Origin: Chromatiales bacterium
Lineage (GTDB): Bacteria; Pseudomonadota; Gammaproteobacteria; UBA6429; Thiohalophilaceae
Length of the DNA stretch: 5,877 bases
Reading direction: 5' to 3'
NCBI GenBank assembly: GCA_027001895.1
Contig: JALTLP010000124.1
Coordinates: 1 to 5,877 of the forward strand
Shown: positions 1-5,877 of the stretch, piece after piece
Numbering within the stretch: position 1 is the stretch's first letter
Layout: each line of letters begins with the position of its first letter
Notes under the pieces: generated by a model
The model's input: the letters and a program-made list of their open reading frames with translations, nothing else
What the model was told of the DNA's origin: nothing
Database searches by the model: none
Program-made: the position numbers and the translations under genes

Positions 1-31
1 TTCTTGTTTTATTATTGTTTTTAATATGGAT

Positions 32-55
32 GTCTTGTTTATTGTCTTGTTTATT
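32..55. repeat. Perfect 12-bp tandem duplication
   Basis: GTCTTGTTTATT occurs twice back to back (32-43 and 44-55). A degenerate third relative (TCTTGTTTTATT) begins at base 2. Its GTCTTG core is the reverse complement of CAAGAC at 77-82, within the neighbouring motif. Its function is unknown; it may belong to the edge of a small mobile or REP-like repeat. Confidence 0.6.
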
Positions 56-188
56 GGTCACTCAAAAGGCACGGAGCAAGACCTGACCCCCTATCTGTGC
101 GATCATTGCAAGTATGACCAAAATTAGAACTAAAAGCATCGATATTGAACATTTTACGTGGGTTTTCTATAGTAGCCTGACTAACCAT
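51..188 (-). CDS. Possible 45-residue ORF, perhaps a truncated gene remnant
   Basis: An ATG at 188 has GGAG ten bases upstream (202-199) and opens a 45-codon frame ending in TAA at 51. The N-terminal half (MVSQATIENPRKMFNIDAF) looks like ordinary coding sequence. The C-terminal part, from about Asp31, reads through the GGGGTCAGGTCTTGC-type motif, and the stop lies in the tandem repeat. This suggests the 5' end of a longer gene cut off by foreign sequence. I recognise no family. It lies downstream of the immunity gene in the same direction, separated by 194 bases. It may be a non-coding coincidence. Confidence 0.35.
   Translation of the reverse strand: MVSQATIENPRKMFNIDAFSSNFGHTCNDRTDRGSGLAPCLLSDQ
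76..91 (-). repeat. GGGGTCAGGTCTTGC motif, possible REP/transposase-associated repeat edge
   Basis: On the minus strand this reads GGGGGTCAGGTCTTGC. From memory, similar GGGGTCAGGTCTTGC strings recur in gammaproteobacterial genomes near IS200/REP-associated tyrosine transposases. No transposase is present here, and the link is recall, not a search. Nearby GGTCA (56-60) and TGACC (84-88) are inverted partners, so the segment can form alternative pairings. Confidence 0.3.
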
Positions 189-316
189 TATTTATTATCT
201 CCATATAATTTATTAACAACTGAAAGAAATTAAATAAACTGAGCGATTAAATAAATCTATCCCAGTTTTCGGGGTGACTTCTTAGCTGATTATTTATTGA
301 TGTTTTAAGAATAAGT

Positions 317-341
317 GGGGGCAGAACAGAAACCCCTTTTT
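317..341. terminator. G4/C4 hairpin downstream of the toxin-immunity genes, possible terminator
   Basis: GGGG (317-320) and CCCC (333-336) can pair around a 12-base loop, and TTTTT follows at 337-341 on the plus strand. On the minus strand, the coding direction, AAAAA precedes the stem and only a moderately T-rich stretch (ACTTATTCTT) follows. It sits 42 bases after the immunity stop, where a terminator is expected. The short stem and large loop make it weak, and the better orientation is plus, where no gene is seen. The rest of 189-382 is AT-rich with no other feature I can support. Confidence 0.3.
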
Positions 342-382
342 ACAATAATTGCATAAAATAAATCAGTCGCGTTTATTAATAA

Positions 383-724
383 CTAATTAAAAAAGAGAAG
401 ATCTAAGCTATGTTTTTTCTTATAATCTTCCAGACAATTAAAACAAACACCATCCATTGGAGGTAGTTTAGCCTTTATCAAATCATAAGACTCTTCATTC
501 ATTACATCATTACACAAATTCAAGCCTGAATCCAAAAACTCATTTTCAGTTATGAGATAACGATTAGTTGACAAATACTCATCACCATCATACAAATCAA
601 TTGAAATTATTTTTAAGTCACCATTTTTCACCGGTAGGTCATTCCTGATTTTTTCACATATACTGGCCGAAATTCGTTGAGCAAAACCTGAATCACCGTG
701 CTTACTACAATTAATTAATCCCAT
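383..724 (-). CDS. Probable immunity protein of the RHS toxin, possible split zinc ribbon
   Basis: This 113-residue cytosolic protein has no signal peptide or membrane segment. I do not recognise its family by name. Its position directly after the toxin-encoding end of an RHS gene is where cognate immunity genes are found, so it probably binds and neutralises that toxin in the producer. Four potential metal ligands stand out: Cys6-x2-His9 near the start and Cys94-x2-Cys97 near the end, with an acidic alpha/beta-looking middle. Together they look like a zinc ribbon split by an insert. The ATG at 724 is chosen because GAGG lies five bases upstream. A GTG six bases earlier (730) is in frame and would add two residues, but has no clear Shine-Dalgarno. 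The gene is about 32% GC, like the toxin domain and unlike the RHS core. The immunity role rests on context. Confidence 0.82.
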   Translation of the reverse strand: MGLINCSKHGDSGFAQRISASICEKIRNDLPVKNGDLKIISIDLYDGDEYLSTNRYLITENEFLDSGLNLCNDVMNEESYDLIKAKLPPMDGVCFNCLEDYKKKHSLDLLFFN

Positions 725-726
725 TG

Positions 727-3700
727 TCACCTCGGTAATGGATCAGCATTTAACCTTTTTAATCCATTTCTTTTATAAAACTTTGCATAACTTAACTCAT
801 GCCTATTTATTTTCTTATGCCCTCCCGCTTCCAAAATATCACAGACATGTGAAACACAACTATTATTTATGGCATCGTACTCGCCTAAATTCTCATTTAT
901 TAATTGTTTTTGAAGATTTCTTGCCGCCTCAGCATTTGGTATAGGTATTTCAACTACAGCAACAGGTACTTCACCTTCAAATGCTTTATTCGATCTACGA
1001 ATAGTTGTTGATGATTTATCATCTGAAGTTATGACCTGATCTGTATGATACGAGATGTCTCCATCAATTATCTCTATCGTTAAATGTCCTTCTTGATATC
1101 CATTCTCATATTGCCTAATTATTGCAACACCACAATCCCCTTCTTTGGCTGTCAACCCCAACGGATCCACCCACCCCGTCGGATTCGGTGCATACTGGTA
1201 GTTGTTTAGGCCGCCGAGTAAACCAATGGGGTCTTGTGTTATAAACTGCCCGCTACTGGGGTTATAATAGCGATGTCGGTTGTAATGTAAACCACTTTCT
1301 TCATCAAAGTACTGCCCCTGGAAGCGGATATTGTTTTCGATTTCGTCGACTTCTTTTAAGGCCACATTGCCGTAGGTTTTATAGCGCACTTTCCAGACGA
1401 TTTGGCCTTCGTCGTTGGTGAGTTCTCTTGGGGTGCCGAGGTGGTCGAGGTGGTAGTGATAAATTTGTTCGTCTTGTACCAGTGCCACGGGTTTAAAGCT
1501 GTGCGGTTCGTAGACATAGGTTTTTTTAATGCTGTTTCGGCTTTCCTGCACCATCTGGTTTTCGGCCCAGAGGTAGCGGGTGGTGCCGAAGGCATCTTTC
1601 TTTTCGATGCGTCGACCGAGGGGGTCGTATTTGTATTCGGTGATTTGCCCTTCTTTATTCACCCCGGTGAGCTGATTTTGCAGGTTGTATTTGTAGCGGG
1701 TGATGCGTTGGCCGCCTTTACCGCGGGCTTCTTTTATTAAGTTACCGCGTTCGTCGTATTCAAACTTTTTATCGCCTTGCAGGGTGAGTCGGTTGCCTTT
1801 GATATGGGCGTTTTTATTTTCGTGCTGGTTTTGTTCGGCAATGGAAACAATATTACCGGCTGGGTCAAAGTCGAACTGTTCTTCTATGTTACCGGTGGTT
1901 TGTTTTAAGCGGTTCAGTTCGTCATAAAGATAGTGGGTTTCGACATTGCCGTCTTTTAAGTAGCTCAGGTTGTTGTTCTGGTCATAAGCATAATCACGCT
2001 GGATGATGTTTTGTTTGCTGGCCTGGTTGACGGCTTGTTGTTTGATAAGCCGGCCCATCGGATCGTAGTCGGTTTGGGTGGTGAGTGAACCTTGTTGGCG
2101 GGCGGTTTCTCGGCCAAACGCGTCATGGTGTATCTGGGTAATGATGTTGCCGTTGAGCTGGATTTCTTTTAGGCGCAGTTCATCAAACTGGTAGTCGATT
2201 TGTTGGCCGTCGGGTAAGGTGAGGCCGCTGCGTATCCCCGGCCATTGTGTTTGGTAGCCAATGTCCACGGCGGTGGACAGTATCCGATCAAAGCGGGCGG
2301 TTTTACCGGGTTCTAAATCACAATGGTGTTCGTTGACAAGGTTGCCGAACTTGTCGTATTTAAAGGTGAGGTACTGGTGTTCGTTATAGGTTTCGGTGAG
2401 TCGGCCGTTTTTGTCGTAAAGGTAGCGGCTTTGTTGTTTCTGGGTTTTGTCGGTGCGATGGGTGCTGGTTTTGGTCAGCATTTGGCCGAGGGCATCGCGT
2501 TCAAACTCGGTCATCACCCGCCCGGCATCAAGGTGTTTGATTAACTGACCGGCTTTGTTGTATTTATAATGTTGGGTGCGGCCGTCGAAGCCGGTTTCTT
2601 TTATTAGCCGTTCGCAGCCGTCGTATTCAAAACGATAGGCGTCACCGTTTTCGTTGATGAGTTCTTTGAGGTTGCGTTCTTTGTCGTAACGGTATTGCAG
2701 GGTAGTGCCATTGGCATGGATGCGTTTGACCACCTGCGATAAGCCATCGTATTCAAATTGGGTGGTTCGACCCTGTGCATCGGTGTAGGCGGTTAACTGG
2801 TTATTGGTGTTGTATTGGTAATGGGTTTGTTCTCCATTGGGGTGTTCAAGCTTTTCGATTTGTCCGGTTTTAGTATAAGTATAGCGGGTAATGCTGGGGT
2901 CGGTCTGGCCTTTTAATAATACATGGCGTTCGGTGATTTGCCCCCAGGCATCGTGGACAAATTGTTGGGTGTTGCCCTGGCTATCAACAATTTTTAGTAA
3001 CTGGCCTTGTTCGTTCCAGTCGTAAACGGTTTTGTGGCCAAAGGGATCGGTTATTTGTTTGATTAGGCCGTTGGCGTTATACCGGTATCGGGTGGCTTTG
3101 CCATAGGGATCGATGTGTTTAACGAGTTGACCTTGCGCGTTGTATTCGCGTTGCCAGCCGATGCCGCTTTTGTCTTTAAAGCGGGTGGGCTTGCCTTTAA
3201 AGTAGCTGACGATTTCACTGTGGCCAAGCGCATCGCGGTAACCGGCGGGCTGGTTGTCAACACTATAAAAGTAACGTGTGGTGTGGCCTTCGGGGTTGGT
3301 GTAGGCGATCTTGCGGCCGTTTTCATATTGGTAACGATGTACACCGCCTTCGGGGTCGATTTCCTGTTCGATTTGGCCAAAGTCATTATAGATAAAGGTG
3401 GTGGTGTAGCCGCGGCTATCGGTGGCGCAACTGGCATTGTTGTCGGGATCCCATTTAAACGAATAGTCATAAATGCCATCGTCACCCCAGTTGCGGATAC
3501 AACGTGCACGGCTGTCTTCGCCGTCCCATTGGTAATAGTAGCTAAAACCGGTGACCAGGGTGCGTTGCTGTATCAGGTGGTTTTTATAGTCGTAGGTTTC
3601 GCCCACTCCGGCGACATTGCGATGCGCGATTAAATCACCCTGTTCGTTATAGTCATACTCGGCGACGCATTGCGTCTCTTTCGTCTGCTCATTCTTAAGT

Positions 3701-4743
3701 GTGATGGCTGTTACCCGCCCATTCACGTCGCGCTTTAAATAAAAACTTTTTCCCCAGTTGCCTTCTATCTTGCTTAAGCTGTCATGGGCATCGTAGTAAA
3801 GGTTGATGGCAAAGCCCTGTTCGGTCTGGGCGTGCAGGCCTTTTTGTTCTGGTTGGTAGGCGCTATGGCGAATTTGGGTCAGTCGAAACTGATTGCTTTC
3901 ACCAAGACGGGTAAAAACTTTGTCCCAGCTTTTTTCATGTTTTAATATAAAGCAATTCGCCGAAACACAGTCCAGATCCATGCCTTCATTTATCAGTTTG
4001 CTACGCTGGTTTAGCATTGGCCGTTTAAAGGTGAGTTGGCGACCTTCGTCATCATAAATAACAACGGTTTGTGATTTTAACTGCAATCGCTCACCGGCAC
4101 TGTGCGTCCAGCCATGCCCCAGGCCACTGTCACGGCGATGGCCCGTACGATAAAAACGTTTCCAGACAAACGGCATCGGGCCCGGCAAGACGGTATCTTT
4201 TATTGGCAACACTTCTTCGCCCGAGACCATGCTGATGGGGCAACCCCGGGTTTCGGTTTCGTTGTTAGGGGCGGCGCCCGTTTCGGAGGAATCGCTCACG
4301 CTCGATGGGTTCGCATCCGTCACGGCGGTTTGATTGTTGGCAGCCTGCTCGCTGCTCGGTGCGGAAGTACTGCTGACGGGTTTACCGGTACTCGCCGGTC
4401 CGAGGCTGGCACTTTGAGATTGCCCACCACCACTGCTGCCGTGAATATTCATGGCGGGTTCAGCGACTTCGGCTTGATAGTGTTGCAGATAAAACTGCTT
4501 GTTCACCAATGCTTCGGCCAGGTATTCCTTGATAACATGCTTGTCCAGGATCGGTTTGGCATGGGGTTCAAGTTCTTTATACAACAAGTCCCATCTTGCT
4601 GGCCGGGTAATTTTTAGCTTGTTGATAAAGCTTAATGCTTCCCGTGCCCTGTTGAAGTTTTGAATAGTTGCTTTATTCGCACCCGCTGTGTCACGTCTAA
4701 GTTGATATTGCTGGCCTGTTCCATCGGTAAACATTATGTCCAT
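727..4743 (-). CDS. RHS/YD-repeat polymorphic toxin with variable C-terminal effector domain
   Basis: This 1338-residue RHS protein should form a hollow YD-repeat shell enclosing a toxin, delivered into neighbouring cells. Residues 1-100 are a charged, mostly helical segment I do not recognise. Residues 101-166 are a Ser/Gly/Asn/Thr-rich linker. From 167 comes the conserved RHS N-terminal motif (GCPIS, then SGEE and DTVLPGPMPF, and RFYR and GLGHGW by 211). YD repeats run from about 363 to 1090. The RHS-associated core follows, with HLDHLGTP at 1098-1105 and the motifs DPIGL (Asp1171) and DPLGL (Asp1193). In studied RHS toxins this Asp pair drives self-cleavage after the second motif. Residues 1198-1338 are the toxin. 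No PAAR domain or signal peptide is present, so the delivery route (type VI or other) is open. The ATG at 4743 has GGTG five bases upstream. It starts 147 bases after the acylphosphatase stop, so it may have its own promoter. I saw no frameshift. Confidence 0.95.
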   Translation of the reverse strand: MDIMFTDGTGQQYQLRRDTAGANKATIQNFNRAREALSFINKLKITRPARWDLLYKELEPHAKPILDKHVIKEYLAEALVNKQFYLQHYQAEVAEPAMNIHGSSGGGQSQSASLGPASTGKPVSSTSAPSSEQAANNQTAVTDANPSSVSDSSETGAAPNNETETRGCPISMVSGEEVLPIKDTVLPGPMPFVWKRFYRTGHRRDSGLGHGWTHSAGERLQLKSQTVVIYDDEGRQLTFKRPMLNQRSKLINEGMDLDCVSANCFILKHEKSWDKVFTRLGESNQFRLTQIRHSAYQPEQKGLHAQTEQGFAINLYYDAHDSLSKIEGNWGKSFYLKRDVNGRVTAITLKNEQTKETQCVAEYDYNEQGDLIAHRNVAGVGETYDYKNHLIQQRTLVTGFSYYYQWDGEDSRARCIRNWGDDGIYDYSFKWDPDNNASCATDSRGYTTTFIYNDFGQIEQEIDPEGGVHRYQYENGRKIAYTNPEGHTTRYFYSVDNQPAGYRDALGHSEIVSYFKGKPTRFKDKSGIGWQREYNAQGQLVKHIDPYGKATRYRYNANGLIKQITDPFGHKTVYDWNEQGQLLKIVDSQGNTQQFVHDAWGQITERHVLLKGQTDPSITRYTYTKTGQIEKLEHPNGEQTHYQYNTNNQLTAYTDAQGRTTQFEYDGLSQVVKRIHANGTTLQYRYDKERNLKELINENGDAYRFEYDGCERLIKETGFDGRTQHYKYNKAGQLIKHLDAGRVMTEFERDALGQMLTKTSTHRTDKTQKQQSRYLYDKNGRLTETYNEHQYLTFKYDKFGNLVNEHHCDLEPGKTARFDRILSTAVDIGYQTQWPGIRSGLTLPDGQQIDYQFDELRLKEIQLNGNIITQIHHDAFGRETARQQGSLTTQTDYDPMGRLIKQQAVNQASKQNIIQRDYAYDQNNNLSYLKDGNVETHYLYDELNRLKQTTGNIEEQFDFDPAGNIVSIAEQNQHENKNAHIKGNRLTLQGDKKFEYDERGNLIKEARGKGGQRITRYKYNLQNQLTGVNKEGQITEYKYDPLGRRIEKKDAFGTTRYLWAENQMVQESRNSIKKTYVYEPHSFKPVALVQDEQIYHYHLDHLGTPRELTNDEGQIVWKVRYKTYGNVALKEVDEIENNIRFQGQYFDEESGLHYNRHRYYNPSSGQFITQDPIGLLGGLNNYQYAPNPTGWVDPLGLTAKEGDCGVAIIRQYENGYQEGHLTIEIIDGDISYHTDQVITSDDKSSTTIRRSNKAFEGEVPVAVVEIPIPNAEAARNLQKQLINENLGEYDAINNSCVSHVCDILEAGGHKKINRHELSYAKFYKRNGLKRLNADPLPR
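730..733 (-). promoter_or_regulatory. Shine-Dalgarno of the immunity gene inside the toxin stop region
   Basis: On the minus strand the junction reads CCGAGGTGACAATG. GAGG overlaps the last toxin codon (AGG, Arg1338), the toxin stop TGA follows at 729-727, and the ATG of the next gene is at 724. The five-base spacing from GAGG to ATG is good. A ribosome ending the toxin gene would sit on this start, so translational coupling, giving roughly matched toxin and antidote, is likely. This site also decides the ATG over the upstream GTG. Confidence 0.7.
730..1152 (-). other. C-terminal toxin domain of the RHS protein, possible permuted papain-like hydrolase
   Basis: This is the 141-residue variable tip after DPLGL (residues 1198-1338). 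Two motifs stand out: GHLTIEI with His1220, then YDAINNSCVSHV with Cys1296 and His1299, followed by a helix ending in AGG. A His at the head of a beta strand preceding a Cys at the start of a helix is the order in circularly permuted papain-like folds (permuted NlpC/P60, LRAT-like), which cut amide or ester bonds in peptidoglycan, lipids or proteins. Fold and catalytic pair are inferences from motif shape; the substrate is unknown. Other possible His residues are 1233, 1309 and 1315. GC content is about 33% in a sampled 60-base stretch here against about 50% in the core, which fits a swapped cassette. The alternative is an unrelated new toxin fold whose conserved Cys and His are structural. 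Confidence 0.6.
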
Positions 4744-4820
4744 ATTTGCACCAATTCTTAAAATCTATACGAATAAGAGCTACCGATACTACCACAAACA
4801 ATAAAATTCACCAGATGCCA

Positions 4821-4836
4821 ATAACAAAGCTGTTAT
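4821..4836. repeat. Perfect 6-bp inverted repeat upstream of the RHS gene
   Basis: ATAACA at 4821-4826 and TGTTAT at 4831-4836 are perfect inverted arms around AAGC. After one mismatch two more C-G pairs extend the stem. It lies about 78 bases upstream of the RHS start and 55 bases beyond the acylphosphatase stop. It is not followed by a T run on the minus strand, so it does not look like an intrinsic terminator. An operator or a leader hairpin is possible. The surrounding 147-base gap is AT-rich and should hold any RHS promoter, but I found only weak matches to -35/-10 boxes. Confidence 0.35.
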
Positions 4837-4890
4837 CGGTACCGCATAAAAAAAGAATATATATAAGGAATTTACGATATTGTAACGACT

Positions 4891-5159
4891 TTATCGAATT
4901 TCAAAACCAGGGTATTCAGAAACTATGCAATCAAGCTGTTTCACTGCATCAACGCGGGCCATCTTAGGCCCAATTTTTAACCAGTGCTGCATCTGTTCCA
5001 GTGCTTTTTGTCCGCCACAAACAACAACTTCGACGGATCCATTGGCTAAATTTTGAGCATATCCACTTAAACCCAGCGCCTTGGCCTGCTGCCGTGTGCT
5101 GGCACGAAAAAAACACCTTGCACTATACCTTTAATAATATAACGGCAACAATCTGGCAT
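4891..5159 (-). pseudogene. acyP: Acylphosphatase, frameshifted in the active-site loop
   Basis: Acylphosphatase is a small cytosolic enzyme that hydrolyses acyl phosphates such as carbamoyl- and 1,3-bisphosphoglycerate. With one T restored at 5107-5113 the gene encodes 89 residues, the normal family length. It then has the phosphate loop GIVQGVFFR (11-19) with catalytic Arg19 and the GYAQNLANGSVEV segment with catalytic Asn37, 18 residues apart as in known enzymes. As written the T tract has seven T's. The ATG frame leaves the family after Phe18 and stops after 30 residues, and the rest lies in another frame with no good start. The open frame length of 269 bases is one short of a multiple of three. 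The ATG directly follows the TAA of the upstream adaptor gene (TAAATG), suggesting coupled translation; no strong Shine-Dalgarno is visible. A sequencing error or slippage-dependent expression is as likely as true inactivation. Confidence 0.87.
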
Positions 5160-5877
5160 TTAAAAAACAACCGTTGCTTTCAAACCGGCATGCAGGTTTT
5201 TGTGCCTGCTTTTAAAACCGACAACGAGTTGAGGAGTCGTGGTGGTTTTATCATCTGCATATTCCAGTGCAATAATTTTTGCATTATAGGTTTTGCCTTT
5301 AACAATAACTTTTACCTTTTGCCCGAGGCTAACCTGCTCACTTTGTTGTGGCTTTATCGCGGCTCTGGCAAGGTATTCATTATTTGATGCCATGGTTATG
5401 AGGGGTGCCTGGGCAAACTTGTTGATAATTGCCTGCCCCACTTCAACCCTGCGTTTTAAGATAATACCCGCAAAGGGAGCCGACAGGCTGGACAGCTCAA
5501 GATCAATCCGGGCTTTTACCAGTTCTGCTTTTACTTCCTGTAAACGTGCTTTTGCCTGCACTTCATTGTTTTTAGCCACCTGTAGATCATGGTCTGATAA
5601 AACCGTCCGGTCGTACAATTCTGTTGCACGCTGCAATTCGCGGTTAACTTCTTCGTAAGCCGCTTTAACGCTGTTTACTCTGGCTTTGGCCTTTTGTAAA
5701 TTTGCGCGAAAAATACGTGAATCCAGGGAAACCAGTAATTGTCCCTTTTTTACATGCTGTCCGGTTACAACATTTACCTTGTTTACAATCCCGTCTACCG
5801 CTATGGTCAGGTCAACCCGATGCGCCCAGCCAACAACAGCATCAACCTGCCCCCCGGCATAGACATTACCAAGAAAT
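5160..5877 (-). CDS. Efflux periplasmic adaptor (HlyD/RND membrane-fusion protein), C-terminal part
   Basis: The last 238 residues of a membrane-fusion adaptor are present; the start lies beyond the right edge, so signal peptide or lipid anchor cannot be judged. Such proteins join an inner-membrane RND or ABC transporter to an outer-membrane channel in the periplasm. The first lipoyl-like half is DGIVNKVNVVTGQHVKKGQLL. A Lys/Glu/Ala-rich alpha-helical hairpin from about residue 55 of this fragment follows (NLQKAKARVN to VKARIDLELS). The second lipoyl half is LSAPFAGIILKRRVEVGQAI, then a beta-barrel domain ends near GLKATVVF. The frame is open to the edge without a stop; an in-frame TTG at 5636 lies inside the coiled coil and is not the start. 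The distal end abuts the acylphosphatase. Partner transporter genes, if any, would lie to the right or elsewhere. Substrate cannot be inferred. Confidence 0.9.
   Translation of the reverse strand, partial: FLGNVYAGGQVDAVVGWAHRVDLTIAVDGIVNKVNVVTGQHVKKGQLLVSLDSRIFRANLQKAKARVNSVKAAYEEVNRELQRATELYDRTVLSDHDLQVAKNNEVQAKARLQEVKAELVKARIDLELSSLSAPFAGIILKRRVEVGQAIINKFAQAPLITMASNNEYLARAAIKPQQSEQVSLGQKVKVIVKGKTYNAKIIALEYADDKTTTTPQLVVGFKSRHKNLHAGLKATVVF

Noticed and set aside
261..273. CCC/GGG hairpin as a terminator
   Set aside because: The stem is only three base pairs and no T run follows in either direction.
738..944. Plus-strand 68-codon frame opposite the toxin domain
   Set aside because: It is antisense to the conserved toxin tip and has no ribosome-binding site or similarity I can recognise.
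1402..1740. Long open frames on the plus strand and in other frames inside the RHS gene (for example 1402-1740, 3115-3633, 4102-4617, and 3063-3509 minus)
   Set aside because: They lie wholly within the strongly supported RHS coding frame, have no family features or start signals, and reflect the repetitive codon pattern of YD repeats.
1200..4200. Repetitive look of the central region as a CRISPR or DNA repeat array
   Set aside because: The recurrence is at protein level (YD repeats of the RHS shell) and there are no identical spaced DNA repeats.
4746..4967. Plus-strand 73-codon frame upstream of the RHS gene
   Set aside because: It runs across the intergenic gap into the antisense of the acylphosphatase, and its sequence does not look like a protein family.
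5160..5636. Start of the adaptor at the TTG at 5636
   Set aside because: The same frame continues upstream to the window edge and encodes the first lipoyl half and the start of the coiled coil, so the TTG is internal.
5001..5658. Plus-strand open frames opposite the acylphosphatase and adaptor (5001-5387, 5293-5658)
   Set aside because: They are antisense to clear family matches on the minus strand and show no recognisable protein features.

Overview
All recognisable genes in this window lie on the minus strand, so it reads from right to left. In that order they are: the C-terminal part of a periplasmic adaptor (HlyD/RND membrane-fusion type) cut by the right edge; an acylphosphatase gene broken by a one-base homopolymer deletion; a 1338-residue RHS/YD-repeat polymorphic toxin; a small gene overlapping its end that is almost certainly the cognate immunity protein; and an AT-rich tail with a possible 45-codon remnant ORF and short repeats. 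The gene types and the moderate GC content suit a Gram-negative bacterium, probably an environmental gammaproteobacterium. The sequence does not identify the genus.

Right part (4891-5877): an efflux-type adaptor ends exactly where an acylphosphatase begins (TAAATG). The acylphosphatase keeps its catalytic Arg and Asn, but they lie in different frames because a T7 tract stands where eight T's are needed. It could be a pseudogene, a sequencing error, or a gene rescued by -1 slippage.

Centre (727-4743): the RHS protein has an unrecognised helical N-terminal segment, a Ser/Gly/Asn-rich linker, the conserved RHS N-terminal motif, a long YD-repeat shell, and an RHS core ending in the paired DPxGL motifs. 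A 141-residue C-terminal toxin follows. The toxin has a His-then-Cys arrangement suggesting a permuted papain-like (NlpC/P60- or LRAT-like) fold; this is an inference. GC content falls from about 50% in the core to about 33% just after the second DPxGL, the usual mark of an exchangeable toxin-immunity cassette.

Left part (1-724): the immunity gene starts inside the end of the toxin gene, with its Shine-Dalgarno over the last toxin codons. Its protein has Cys-x2-His near the N-terminus and Cys-x2-Cys near the C-terminus, resembling a split zinc ribbon. The last 382 bases hold no established gene: a hairpin, a small ORF with a ribosome-binding site, a 12-bp tandem duplication and a GGGGTCAGGTCTTGC-type motif.

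The most interesting object is the toxin-immunity pair, a contact-dependent or type VI-delivered antibacterial system with a possible cysteine-hydrolase toxin and a possible zinc-binding antidote.
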